64,000 nt of DNA, from assembly GCF_000003815.2 (NCBI RefSeq), contig NC_049981.1, positions 7,006,805 through 7,070,804 of the forward strand. Direction: 5' to 3'. Numbering within the stretch: position 1 is the first letter of the stretch; each line of letters begins with the position of its first letter. The notes under the pieces are model-generated. The model ran no database searches. It had not been told where the DNA came from and saw only the letters and a list, made by a program, of their open reading frames with translations. Of the stretch, positions 11,354 to 23,056 are shown piece after piece. The translations under genes and the position numbers were made by a program. Source of the stretch: Branchiostoma floridae (taxonomy: Eukaryota; Chordata; Leptocardii; Amphioxiformes; Branchiostomatidae).

Positions 11354-11880
11354 GGCCACAGCACGTAAATTTTATGGATGACATCCTCTGCAGACTGCAA
11401 AAATAATGAGATAGGGCGAAAAAAAAACAAGATGGGTAAAAAAAACAAGATGGCGAGATTTTCGAAATAGACACCATAAATGTTGAAACAAGAGTTGAAG
11501 TGACAAAACAAGGTAGCACTGACAACAAATCAATCATTCCTGTATTCAAAACGTGAACTAGTGTAGCAAAAGTGACACTAGTGTAGTAGACTGGTATGAC
11601 TTACAATTACGACCACTACACTCATGACTTCCATAGTGGTGCCACTTTTACAACTATCCAGCTGATTTCACTTCTATAACTACAGTCATGGCTATCTGGC
11701 TAGTGTCACCTCTGCAAGTACAGTCATTAGGCTAAAACACAACATACTTTCCCATTTTGGTACTTTCTCGTCATGGTGACCATATTTGAAGAAGAAAAAA
11801 AAATCTTGTTTTTTTTTCGGAAATCGGGCGAAAATTAATGAGCGCGCGGATGTCATCCATAAAATTTACTTGCTGTGGCC
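11354..11880 (+). mobile_element. PIF/Harbinger-like MITE, copy A
   Basis: A 527-bp element with ~33-bp terminal inverted repeats beginning GGCCACAGC and including GTAAATTTTATGGATGACATCC. It is flanked by a 3-bp target duplication TAA (11351-11353 and 11881-11883). The TWA 3-bp duplication is the Harbinger hallmark. No transposase. A related copy in opposite internal orientation is at 22567-23043. Confidence 0.85.
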
Positions 11881-12309
11881 TAAAGAGTCGTCTGTTGTCG
11901 CCTTTTTCATGTGTTCTACACAGGCTGCTTGGAACAATTTATGTAAATCACCTCATTGTCTAAATAGGTGAGGAAAGCCGTATTACACTTCTCTTGGCTA
12001 CTTGAAAAATAATGTTTTTTGTTGAGGATTTTTTTTTAAACCTTTGCCATATATTACGCACTCTGTGGCAAGACAGTCAAAGTATCTAGCATCACTTTTC
12101 TGTTGTGGATATATAGATGGTAACTCTATTGCCATAATCAATAAAAGGGTTTCTGCAATATGCTCGCGGAGAATTGATGTGGAAAATTCGCATATGTTAC
12201 TGGCTAAGTTTGACATAGTCAGACAAAGATTATGCAAATTACTTGGTATTAAATGAGAAGACAATTGTTAATCATCGATCACTTATCATGAAAGGGTGGT
12301 CGGGCTGAC

Positions 12310-12515
12310 GATCAGACAAATTTAAACAAGCGTGTACCGCCAATTGAGAACGATGCATAGTCATGACTTCTCCGCAAGCTTGCATGCCTCTTCAAAAGAA
12401 TTCCGGAGAAACTGTTGAGATTCCGTTCCACTATATTGACGTAGGGTTTCAGACAGCTAAGTAATTGACTTGCATATTCAACGCTTCTTTTGACGTAACG
12501 TTCATTTTCCTTGCT
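12310..12515 (+). repeat. Dispersed repeat family A, copy 2
   Basis: Same orientation as, and colinear with, 3090-3300. See that copy for shared blocks. Confidence 0.7.
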
Positions 12516-12598
12516 TCGCTTCCTTTAGTCGCACCTCGTTTCTACCCTTTCTCCCACAATGCCATTTATAAGGCTATACTTAACTAATAATTCTATTA

Positions 12599-12777
12599 CA
12601 GTAGAAGCCGCTTAATTGCAAGGCCTATTTGCTAGTGAATTTCGTGCAATTATCCGGCTGGTGCAATAATGCGAAGTTATCTGGCTGGACCGCACCAATT
12701 TGGTATTTGGGGATTCCGTGCAGTTAATAGAAGACAAGTGTGCGTTAATCCGTTGTGCAATTAACTGGCTTCTACTG
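12599..12777 (+). mobile_element. pogo/Tigger-like MITE (TA target site)
   Basis: A 179-bp element with inverted ends CAGTAGAAGCCGCTTAATTG and, at the other end, the complement of CAGTAGAAGCCAGTTAATTG. It is flanked by TA on both sides (12597-12598, 12778-12779). The ends resemble Tc1/mariner-pogo non-autonomous elements. No coding capacity. Confidence 0.8.
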
Positions 12778-13582
12778 TATAAACACACAAAAATTGACAA
12801 AATACATCACACGATTTCCTTATTACTTTCAATAAAAATGGTTATGTTTTCGGTAGCGTTCCTATATGTGTATGTTTGTATAATATTTATATGTGTGTGG
12901 ACGAATAGCACCTGGATGGATACTAGTACATTGACATGTACTGATTTTTGGTATGTGAATAGGTCTTGATAAGACGTAAGGTCTCGTTGCTGTATTACTC
13001 CGAGTGGGTACCTTGAAAGAGATACGAGCCAAAAAAAATAAACGGCTGCATGGACGCGTGTTTTTAGCGGTGAGAAATTGGCGTTGAGGTCCGGGTGGTA
13101 CACAGTCTTGGTTTCTGTGTGGTTGTACACTAAAGGCGAAAAAGTGCCTTTTGTGGGGATTGACTAATCGTAGTTTGTAATTGCTATAAAATAAAGAACC
13201 TACGTCTAGTTGACGTTGGCATTTTTCCCATGATATAGGGTCAACATGTGCTCAACATAGAATGAAAAATCTGCTAAAATTTCACGTACTTCATTATGAA
13301 CGCGCCCATTATAACATGGAAGTCTATTGGAAGAAAAAAAAAACTCATCAATGAGACCATAAGTCATAGAATATATGTGCCCATTTTACATATTCTTTGT
13401 ACGATTAACAGCTTTTCTAAAAACGGATGAAAACTGCCACCCATGTGATCAAATAAAGACATCCTATATCAACATCCAGCAGAATGTGTCCGCAAACTCC
13501 CCAGATACTTTAGTAGTATAATGGCTTGTCCCTAGATTTACTGGTCACATTTTGCGACATAACTGTCGTAAATCCAGACAGC

Positions 13583-13725
13583 ATGGCTGGCGCACGACTT
13601 TCTGTTTCGGTGTCCAGACTGTTGAGAAGATTGGAGCCGCTTTTCTCGTCCCGCCACTACTGTAGCCTCGCCAGTCCGTGTGCGGTCTCATACAGTCAGT
13701 ACGGAGAGCCTAGCAAAGTCCTCAG
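13583..13725 (+). CDS. Isolated first exon resembling mitochondrial enoyl reductase (MECR)
   Basis: An ATG at 13583 opens 47 codons ending at a possible donor (CAG|GTTTGA, weak, phase 2). The start is Arg/Ser-rich without acidic residues (SVSRLLRRLEPLF), like a mitochondrial targeting peptide. It is followed by AVSYSQYGEPSKVLR, which resembles the start of the MECR / medium-chain dehydrogenase fold (YGxxGxPxKV). I found no following exons (the NADP-binding and catalytic parts) in the next 3 kb. It may be a duplicated exon-1 fragment or the start of a gene with long introns. Confidence 0.45.
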
Positions 13726-16606
13726 GTTTGATTCCACTCCGGTTTCTGTATTTCTTGGCGGAATGACATTCGGATATATTTTTGACAGCTCCCACGTGCA
13801 CGTGTGTGCAAAGGAAGAATGAGCACATAGATTATGCAGCTTCTACCAACACTTCATGGAGAATACGTTACAGTTACATATGATTTATGTCAACGCTAAA
13901 AAATTGCCCCTAATTGCCGTGCCCCCCGTGACCAAATACTGGTAATTTACTTGCATAAAACACTAGTGAACTGTGCATCGGGTGGTCACTTGCAGCCACA
14001 GTTTTCTCAATATCATAAATCAAAAGATGCCTATCATTTCGGGTTTAACTTTCTGGTGGCCTGTGTAACGTCACTGTGTCACATGAAAACGTTCAACACG
14101 AGTACTATCCAGATACGTTAAGCTGTTGAAAATTCCCATCTAATTACGGACAGACTACTATAGTTACATATGCAAAAGGCTATTATCTCCTTCAGTCTGT
14201 TCATTCGTGATTCGGTCTGCCTCTTCATTTGTGATTCATAATCACCGGTCTAACCAGTTTTTAGGCATAAAGGCGGCTCCGAGTCCTACTTCCTACCAAG
14301 GAGGTTATATTCAGAATATAGCCTCCTTGTTCCTACATACCAGACCATCTAAATCTACACGGGCTGTTCTCGGCACTGACAGGTAAAACTGCAGTCAAAC
14401 GTTTATCTTCACTATTTGTTTGCATTGTAGTAGTTTCGTACTCTACAGAACGTTTAAATCGGTAACACCAATTCGGTAACATTTGTAACTTGTTCTTTAT
14501 GTATCCGGATTTTCTTGTCCGGCTTAACTTGGTCACTCCCAATCCCTACATCCGAATGCCTGAGAATGCAGAGAATGAGTCAAAGCCTGTGTAGGCTTAC
14601 GTGTGTTCATAACAACACCTACATGTATCTACTCGTTGATTTGTATTTGAGTCAATAACAGAAACAGCAAGACAGAACATTCAGGCCGACTCTAGTATGT
14701 GGTTCATCTTTACGCTTGACAGGAAAATTGGGCAACATCTTTAAATAGCGTAAACCGTTGTCAGCCTTTCTGAATTTAGCGTAAAACGTTAACGTTGCCG
14801 GCCTTCGTGAATTTAACGTAAAGCGTTGTCGACCGTCTCGAATTTAGCGTAAAGCGTTGTCAGGACCCTCCATGCAGACCCTCGTAGTTGTGTACGTATG
14901 TCATGCGAATAGGACACTTGTTCTGTTGTTTTGCTGTTGTGTTGAAGAATACAAAACTTATGCTCATGATTCCTTGTGAATTTGCCGATAAACGAAGAAA
15001 TCGGTAAACCAGTAATCTAATTCAGAAATAGTTGTCAAACTCCTGGATTCCGAACAGAGTCCAGTATAGTCAAATATTGCGAAATGCAGACTCGGGAGGC
15101 AGATTACCATATCCCCGACCCTGTGTCCGCGGGCTCCCATACGTTTTTGTTTTCCATCCCAAGTCTTATCAAGTATAGAAAGTATTCAGGATGTAAGAAC
15201 ATTTCCGGAGAAGAAAAGACTCCATGCTTCGTGAGACACTACAACTAACTGCCGGATACTTCTTAAAAGTGCCTTCCCCAAAAAAAACTGCTTCTGGTAT
15301 GCACCACGCACTGACAATCCTAGGTGTTAACCCCGCAGGCTAGATCGCTCCCTGCAACTCACCCGGTGACAACACCACAAACCAAGGAGGTGGAAAGGAG
15401 ATTCATTTTACCCTCCTTGCCCAAACGTATCGCTAGCCCACAACAAGGGTATGCTGATGTCAGAAGAAAGAGAAAAAAATCATGATTCTCCCCTTCTACT
15501 GGTGAATAGCTTGAAGTGTCTGGTTATATGCTCAATTTCCTTTAGACGCCAATCACTGCAATCACATGGTAATCAGAACTGGATTTGTTTGACCTTTCAT
15601 TTGATATTTCATAATCATAATTGGAATATGGCGCAAGGTGTTAAATCGAAGAGAACAAAACACATAAAATGTACAAATTTTGGCCACGAAATTCGTCCTG
15701 GAGTGATCACTTAACTCTAAGGTCAAAGAGCGGTTACAGTGCGGTCACAGCCGAACTTTGCAACCAAGTTTAATATGGTCTACGGTGTTTTCTCACACGG
15801 AAATCCTTCTCCTTTGGGAAACTGAGGTTTTTGCAACCAATAACAGTTATAAAGATTGTACGATTTAAAAAATTTTTTTTCGGCATTAGTGCTCACAGTC
15901 ATCGCAATGGCGCACTTCCAAAAACACCGACGCAATCTTTCTTTTTCACCTAGCAAACTAATCCAACGAATGACAGCTGAATAAAAGGGAAAAAAACAAA
16001 GTTTACAACTGTAGATTTTAGACATCGGTCTTTGGTTCAGTTGATATGAGATCGAGACATGTTTCAGAACAACAAACAATTCTAATGGCTTGCAGTTTGA
16101 CAACCGTGTTAGTCTGGTTCTGAACAGGTACTGTATGTTTTTGTAAAATGTGTTTTCTGTGAAGCTGTCAATCATATCAAATTGTAGCATCAGATCTAGT
16201 CTGCTCATTTGAATATTGCTCCCTCCCTTCGGCCGACACATGCCCCATACATGTGTTATGTAACCTTATTCGAAGTCCACACCTTTCCCACGATGGGCAA
16301 TCACAAGTAAAAGGTCACTCAACAACAATAATGGTTCTCTGCACACAAGACTGCGTCTTCAACAATTGTATCTTGGCGTAGGGGAAACCGGTCTTTCTAC
16401 ACGTTGACTATGCATGAAACTAACCTATTATAATTATATATATACAGAGGTTCGTCGCCCCAAGGGCTTGTTATGAGCAAAAGATTGACAGCTTCGCAGA
16501 CAAAATTCTAACAAACATGTACATGAGTAGAAACAACCACCTCGAGTTTTCTTTTTCTTTTTGGTACTTTTTTTCAGAACCACACAGAAACCTGTAAGAG
16601 GTAATC
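13726..16606. other. Intergenic with scattered repeats
   Basis: No exon recognised. It holds a GCGTAA-type minisatellite (14735-14890) and imperfect hairpins at 14296-14332 and ~15380-15420, both with CCAAGGAGG arms. Open frames here (for example on the minus strand 15780-16241) show no protein-like features. Confidence 0.4.
14735..14890 (+). repeat. GCGTAA minisatellite, copy 1
   Basis: Four ~35-bp units of the type GAATTTAGCGTAAAGCGTTG, ending with CCATGCAGACCCTC. The same unit and the same terminal block occur at 50520-50633. Reverse-orientation relatives are near 26848-26935 and 27900-28050. Confidence 0.75.
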
Positions 16607-19600
16607 ATGAAGTGGTGTGATTGTCTGCTGACTCTGGTTGCTATGGCAACATTGATTGACACCTCGAATGCCGGGGTGGTCAGGCGGGCAAAGCGAGAAG
16701 GTATGTGCTCATTGATTGATTCATTCATTCATTTCTATTTTTCTGACTTTACTACCACTGTTGGTACTTTAGTACTAAATTATAATCTAATCATCCCAAT
16801 GTTTTTGATCCCCCAAACAGTATCCTATTTGTCCTGGTCGTCCATTAGCCCTCCGTTATAAGTGATGCGGAAATCGTCGTCTGGAGCCTAAAGTCACCTA
16901 TGCGCTGAGACGGCCGCCTACAAGAGGGCGTCTGGTTCCGCGCAAAGGCCAAAGCAGAAAATTTTTCGCGGGATGGGAGGGTGGGTCGCTTCGGACTCCA
17001 GACGCGGCCGGAGGACCGTCGACCACGTGACAAAGGTGTCGCTGTTCTGCATACTTATAGAATGGGCAGATCACGTGGCTAACATCCGGGCCAATAGGCG
17101 ACCAGAATAAATAGTATCCTATTTGTCCTGGTCGTCCATTAGCCCTCCGTTATAAGTGATGCGGAAATCGTCGTCTTCCGCCTTTGCCCTCTCTGGCTAT
17201 TGAGCCTTTCCTTTCCTTCCGTATTCCCAGTATCTAAGATTCCTAGCCGGGAATCCCTCCTGTAGTATCTTCTCGCTCCTTCTCTCTTCGATCCTTTCTA
17301 CTCCTTTATGTTACTCCCTCTTCCTCCCTCTCTTATCTTCCCTTCCTCATCTTATTCTCTCAACACTATCTCCTCCCCCTTACTCATCTTACCCCGTTCT
17401 TATTTCTCCTCCTCAATCTCGACTTGCTCCTATTACTACGCCACCCCAATCTTATCACAACAAACAAAACCTTCACCAGGAGTCAAGTGACGGGGTGTCT
17501 CGTGGACCACTCTCCTTTCGGAATGGTCGTCGACACCCATCCGCAAATATCTGAACAGTGCTTTGATGACAATTGGTAAGTGAGCAGTTTACACACGAAA
17601 TATGACTTGTGGACGACCAAGAGTCAGCCTGCTCACTCTTCCTTTCCTAGTGCCCGTTCCAAGCCTCAAATAGGCCCGGGTACATACGCAATTCCGTAAA
17701 TATGTATCATCCAGCCTTCCGCGGAATCCCATCGCACTGGGTAGACGTCACAACATGTCGGGAAAGAACGCACACAATCAAATGCTCGTCCAGCTTTCCG
17801 CGGAACCCCATTGCACTGGCCAATGTCACAAAATGCTAAAACAAAGTGCAACGTGCAAGACTTCTCGGATCATCCAGCTTCCCGCGGAACCCCTTCGCAC
17901 TGGATATCGTCACAGTGTGTCACGAAAGAAATGTACTCAAATTCTCGGAGCGTCCAGCTCTCCGCGGAAACCCTTCGCGCTGGACAACGTCACACCAAGC
18001 TTAACCAACAACACGCTTTCCGAATCATTCAGCTTTCCGCGGCACCCCGTCGCACTGAATGACATTCCACCGTACTAAGAAAGAAACACCGTCCTACACC
18101 TTCTCGGATCCCCGCATTGGAATGACGTTAGAATACAAGCGGGTAACTCGACGTGTATTCACAAGGACGTCAGGCTAACCCAGGGTTACTCGAATAATTC
18201 CGAACAATCCAGCATTCCGCGGCACCCCATCGCACTGGAAAATGAATTTCACAAATCAAGAGAGGGAGGGGGAAAAACCTGCCTAACAAAGGAAGCAAAA
18301 AGACTCACAGTCCGTTCATTGAGCTGCCGGTGATGTTGGATGAACTGGCGGGCTGGGCGGTGTGAGGGACCGGAGCGCCGGCCAGGCCTGATCCTCATAC
18401 TGCTGTTCCTCATAGCGCTGCGCCCTGTAGCCACCTCCTCGGATTCTCTGGTATCTGTTTCCAACAACTCTAATCGGTAAAAAAAAAAAACAAGGTTCAC
18501 AATAAAAACATCACAGCCTAGCAGGTTCCTGGCACGTCTTGACCCCTCTCTGCTGCTGTTGCTTGTGCCACCAACAGGTCCCATGGCCGCACATCTGGCA
18601 CGTGCATCTGGCGAGGTTGATGGTGGCGTGTCCCGGAGCTGGGCGGTGGTGTGTCCCGCGCATTCCTGTTGTCGGAGGGGGAGAGCGTCAGACCTGTATG
18701 AACAACACGTGAATCATGAGATGGTGGGGAGGGACGGGCGCCCGGCAACAGGTCCGGTCCCAGACAGACAAGTCTAAAAACATACGCAACTTCCACACCG
18801 CCCAGATCCCACATGCGAGCGAGCCGCGTTACGTGGAGTAGTCGTGGGCCACGCGTGTCTACAACTCAGTCACCACGCCTTACAGATACACACTCATACA
18901 CATGCACAGCAAACTCCAAGCTAATGCCAAAATTAGCGGAAACCCCAAACACAGCCTCGACGTTCAATCTCGGTTGTGAGACAGAAAATCCACCTGCCCA
19001 AAACAGCAAAAGACACTCAAAAATCGTAAAGAATGCAGCCTCCAGAACTCAGAGACGTTGACTATTCAGCACGCCAAACTCTTCCAAGGAAGGTGGGAGT
19101 GAAAATGTAAACCTGAAAAACAAACACGTCGCCACGTTGTCTCTGTGGACCATGTCATCGTCGTCCTGTTTCTGCCTGAAATATTCACGAAAATCAAAAA
19201 ATGACATCAAAATCTAGAAGCTCTCGTTCTGTTCCACACCTCAGCATAAAGAACCAGCATCCACAGCTGTCCTAGACGTGCGATTACAAAGGATAGAAAC
19301 TTGGTAATAACAAAAGATTTCCAAGCGAACCGCCATCTTGCCTCTCTATGTAAGCACACAACGAGCTGTCAGAACTTGCTAAAAACATTCACAAAATTGA
19401 AAAATCACACAAAAATCACGCAGCTCCAACATGGAACAAAACGTCAGTGTGAATGAAAAGCGTCCTAAACTCGCCTCGTCCTAGGATTGGAACAGGTAGA
19501 AACTGTAAAGAAAATTGGGAAGAGCAGCCACCCCTGCACACAGTTCAAAACTCATGCATACGAATACACAAAGAAATGCAAAAATTAAAAACGATACAGC

Positions 19601-21821
19601 CGGTAGTCAGCATTCCAAGCGTGCTAGAAAGAATCACAAGCAGCGCAACACATTATCAGTATCAGTATAGGTTGCTTCGAACCTCGTACGAAACACATAC
19701 AAGTCTCACAAAATATGAAACATACGACAGAAACACAAAGTACCAACCGGCCGTTGGAGCCATACATCAAACCTTCCGTGGAAAGAATGTCGTCCAGACG
19801 GTAACCACAACGTAACCGCCAGTGCCTCGGGCTGCAAACGTGCTATCCTACGGGGTCCTGAATCGGCCTCGCCGCCGGAAAATTTCTGCTTTGCGGTGAG
19901 GGACGAGCCGAGAACTTCTGACAGGCCTGAGGACCGTCGACCACGTGACAAAGGTGTCGCTGTTCTGCATACTTATAGAATGGGCAGATCACGTGGCTAA
20001 CATCCGGGCCAATAGGCGACCAGAATAAATAGTTGGCCTGGTTGAACTACGGTCACTACTAGAGAGGATGAACAGTGTTGTGGGAGGCCTATGTGTTAGT
20101 TTGTTATTGGTTTTGCTTCACTGTCATATTACCATTTTTTCCTTGCCAGGCCCACCGCTTGTCTATATCAAGGCGCCGGGTTAGCGCTTACATTATACTA
20201 AGTCCGCCAGCCAACCAGGAGCTGAACCCCTTAAAGTGTGGGTACAGGTGCTGTTACTGTACAGTAATAGTGTTTTCGTGCTTTTTTCAAGCTGAAAACT
20301 TTTTATTTTCTTTATGTTTTGGATTAGCCCTTACCTTTACCCCAACCATTTTACAATTTTTATTTTTATTTTTATTTCGCCCTCTCGCTCCATATTTTTT
20401 ATGAAAAAATCCGTGAACCAAGAAATTAAATTGGTGTGGCCTAAATTATGAATGAAACAAGACACAGACGGATATTTGGTTCCGCTTGTTATTAGAGTTT
20501 TGAGCCAAACATCGTATTCGGTACGCCAACACGGCGCTAAGTTTGGACTATGCTTTCGCTTTTAGTGATGGATATTCTAGATATTGACTTGATTGATTTT
20601 GAACGCAACAGATGATGCTGAACTGGCGCTGAGAGATATCCAGGATGAATTTAAGAAACGACGGGAAGGTAAGAACACTTTCATTATCATCATCATAATT
20701 CTTACTTAAAGAGAGGAAGCTTACACAAAAAATTAGCTTCCAATGTCCCCCATCTCACAATGTGTCATAAACATGCTTCACAAATTTTTCCTGTCACTTG
20801 AGTAACAGTTGTATATCTTGCGTATCTTACCACCTGGATGCTTCAACTTCAACGACCTAGAAAAGGGATAGTTTCTGTTGGGACTAACAACTCCATTATT
20901 CTGCTCTCAGAAACTCCAGTTCAAGGTTCTGTTATGTCCAGTCTCGAAGAACGGCTCTCTCGCCTGATAGAAAAACTGGAGGGACTGAAACAGATGAAGA
21001 GAGAACAAGAAGAGGATTTGGATGAGACCAGAGCTATGGAGAAGGAGGAGGAGATAGAAGCGGCGGAACAAGAGGAAGAGATGAGAGCTATGGAGGAGAT
21101 GGAGGATATAGAGGCGGCTGAGCAGGAAGAGGAGATCCGAGCTATGGAGGAGGAGGAGGAGAAAGAAGCAGCGGAACAGGAGGAGGCGATGAGAGCAATG
21201 GAGGAGGAGGAAGAGAAAGAAGCTGCAGAACAGGAGGAAGAGGCCAGAGATTTGGAAGAGGGGGAGGGGGATATAGAAGTAGCGGAGCAGGAGAAGAGGG
21301 GCCGAGGTATGTTCGGCGGCGGCAACAACTTAGAGAAACAGCTCTTCAATCTCAAGTTCGCCGCCAAGAACTTACGGAGGTCAGCCCAGAAGAGCGACAA
21401 GATGGAGAAGATGGAAAAGACCAAGCTAAAGAAGGCGATCCAGAAACACAACATGGAAGGCGCCCGCATTCACGCTGAGAACTCAATCCGACAGCACAAA
21501 CAGTCGCTGCACTTCCTCCGCTTGAGTTCCAGGATAGACGCCGTGGCGCAGAGAGTCCAGACGGCTGTCACTATGAAGAAGGTGACCGGGGATATGTCCA
21601 GAGTGGTCAAGTCTATGGACTCAGCTTTGAAATCCATGGACCTAGAGAAGGTGGCCGCCATGATGGATAAGTTTGAGAGGCAGTTCGAGGATCTGGACGT
21701 GCAGTCAGCGCAGATGGAGGGCGCCATGAGCGGCACCACGACTCTGAATGTGCCGAAAGCCCAGGTGGATAAGCTGATGCAACAGGTGGCCGACGAGCAC
21801 GGGCTGAAGTTGAACATTTAG
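16607..21821 (+). CDS. Chimeric gene: signal peptide, Glu-rich repeats, CHMP1 (ESCRT-III) body
   Basis: Exons are 16607-16700, 20612-20668 and 20911-21821 (TAG). All junctions are phase 1 with good sites (AG|GTATGT, AG|GTAAGA, CTCTCAG|A), giving ~353 residues. Residues 1-~23 are a signal peptide, followed by basic clusters RRAKR and KKRR that could be convertase sites. Residues ~75-180 are Glu-rich with ~18-residue repeats (EAAEQEEEMRAME type) and should form a coiled coil. From M184 to I353 the protein closely matches CHMP1: LFNLKFAAK, KKAIQK, ARIHAENSIRQ, DAVAQRVQTAVTM, SMDSALKSM, MDKFERQFEDLDVQ, ADEHGLKLN. CHMP1 is an ESCRT-III subunit acting in membrane scission. This part lies in one exon, as in a retrocopy. 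The frame stops before the MIT-interacting motif. An alternative is translation from the internal ATG at 21309, giving a 170-residue truncated CHMP1. Confidence 0.8.
16825..17114 (+). mobile_element. Short TIR element E1 (290 bp)
   Basis: Begins CTATTTGTCCTGGTCGTCC. Its end is the near-complement (CTATTTATTCTGGTCGCC read from the right). The TIR is ~27 bp with a few mismatches. It is flanked by TATC at 16821-16824 and 17115-17118. It is followed directly by the longer element E2 with the same ends. Superfamily not identified. Confidence 0.7.
17119..20032 (+). mobile_element. Long TIR element E2 (2.9 kb), same ends as E1
   Basis: The first ~58 bases repeat the start of E1 and the last ~100 bases (from GGACCGTCGACCACGTGAC) repeat its end. 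E1 therefore looks like an internal-deletion derivative lying head-to-tail with E2. The interior has a pyrimidine-rich stretch (17200-17480), a hairpin-module array (17705-18245) and no long ORF, so it is non-autonomous. It lies in intron 1 of the chimeric CHMP1 gene. Confidence 0.65.
17705..18245 (+). repeat. Array of ~80-bp hairpin modules inside E2
   Basis: Modules start near 17708, 17787, 17871, 17951, 18026 and 18206, with a decayed one near 18105. Each has a short inverted arm (ATCCAG...CTGGAT) around a conserved core TTCCGCGGAACCCC, and most are followed by a GACGTCACA-like (CRE-like) site. Confidence 0.75.
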
Positions 21822-21832
21822 CTGTAAGTAAG

Positions 21833-21907
21833 GGTCAGACCAGCACCATCGGTACACCGTCTACAGCTTCCGAACAAAAGGACGAACTGTCAGAGAGGCT
21901 GGCATAG
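21833..21907 (+). pseudogene. Out-of-frame remnant of the CHMP1 C-terminal MIM
   Basis: Just past the stop, another frame reads EQKDELSERLA and then TAG. This matches the C-terminal MIT-interacting motif region of CHMP1 (EQDELSQRLA...). A premature TAG at 21819-21821 and a small length change separate it from the upstream frame, so the motif is not part of the predicted protein. Confidence 0.75.
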
Positions 21908-22566
21908 CTCGGGCATGCGCAGATGTAACAACAACAACATTTATCACTTTCTGATTTAACATTATGTAGAATTTGTAGTTGGTAGTTAGGGCCACATATT
22001 GATAATCATTGCTATGGTGTCATGGAACTTACATGCTCTTTGGTTATGCAAGATTATTCCTCGTTTACACCAGTCCTAATACTAGTGAAGAAACGTGTTT
22101 AGTTGAAAATGGAACTTTACTGTAACTTTAATTGATAATTAAACTTCTATTGTATGTCTGTGGTGTTAACCCTATCCAGACTGGGCTTTTTGAGCCCCGC
22201 CCTCCAAGAACCCCCCCCCCCCCCCCAATTTTGGATAGGGTTTTAAGGAAAGTGTAACTGGAGTTATGGTAAAGATTTGATTTATCTAAAGCATAGTCTG
22301 ATGTATACGTGTAGTCTGACTCGCTTAAATATTCTTATACGCTTAAGTGTTCACCATTGCCTTTTTGATACTTGGAGAATATCAGTCGGCCAGAGTTTTA
22401 GAGTTCAGCCGTTTAAGTAACAGGATTGAATAAAGATTCGACAATGCTGGCTGATCTTGTTGGTTGTTTCTTTTTGATAGTTCAATTATTACAGTGTTTG
22501 AAATACCGGTATCACATTCTTATAAAAATTTTATGCCCCCCAAATGTACACCCATCTTTGAACTTA
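21908..22566. other. 3' flank of the chimeric gene
   Basis: Non-coding. An AATAAA near 22426-22431 (GAATAAAGATTCG) is a candidate poly(A) signal, followed by GT-rich sequence. It includes a poly-C run at ~22210-22226. Confidence 0.45.
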
Positions 22567-23043
22567 GGCCACAGAAAGTAAATTTTGTGGATGACATCCA
22601 CGCGCGCATTAATTTTCGCCTGATTTTAGAAGAAAAAAAAACAAGATATATGCTTTGTTGTATTCTAGTGAATTGTACTTGTAGAAGTGACACTAGTGGG
22701 GTAGCCAAGACTGTAGTTGCAGAAATGAAACTAGTAGCCTATGGATTGTGGCAAAAGTGGTACGACTATGGAAGTCTTGAGCGTAGTTGCCAACTTGGTA
22801 AGTGACACCAGTCTACCACATTAGTGTCCCTTTTACTACACTTAGTTCACTTCTTGAATACAGGAATGGGTGATTTGTTGTCGGCGCTACTATCTTTTCT
22901 CACTTCAATTCTTGTTACAACGTTTATGATGTCCATTTAGAAAATTTAGCCATTTTTTTTACCCATCTTGTTTTTGTTCACCCTATCTCAATATTTTTGC
23001 AGTCTGCATAGGATGTCATCCATAAAATTTACTTGCTGTGGCC
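22567..23043 (-). mobile_element. PIF/Harbinger-like MITE, copy B
   Basis: 477 bp, same TIRs as 11354-11880 but inverted internally. It is flanked by TTA (22564-22566, 23044-23046). Confidence 0.85.
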
Positions 23044-23056
23044 TTACCTACAGTTA

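Noticed and set aside
18249-18814. Pro/Arg-rich minus-strand ORFs
   Set aside because: Inside transposon E2; composition-driven open frames without domains.
20911-21469. 182-codon Ser-rich antisense ORF
   Set aside because: Antisense of the GAG/GAA-rich Glu repeats, which reads as Ser/Leu by composition.
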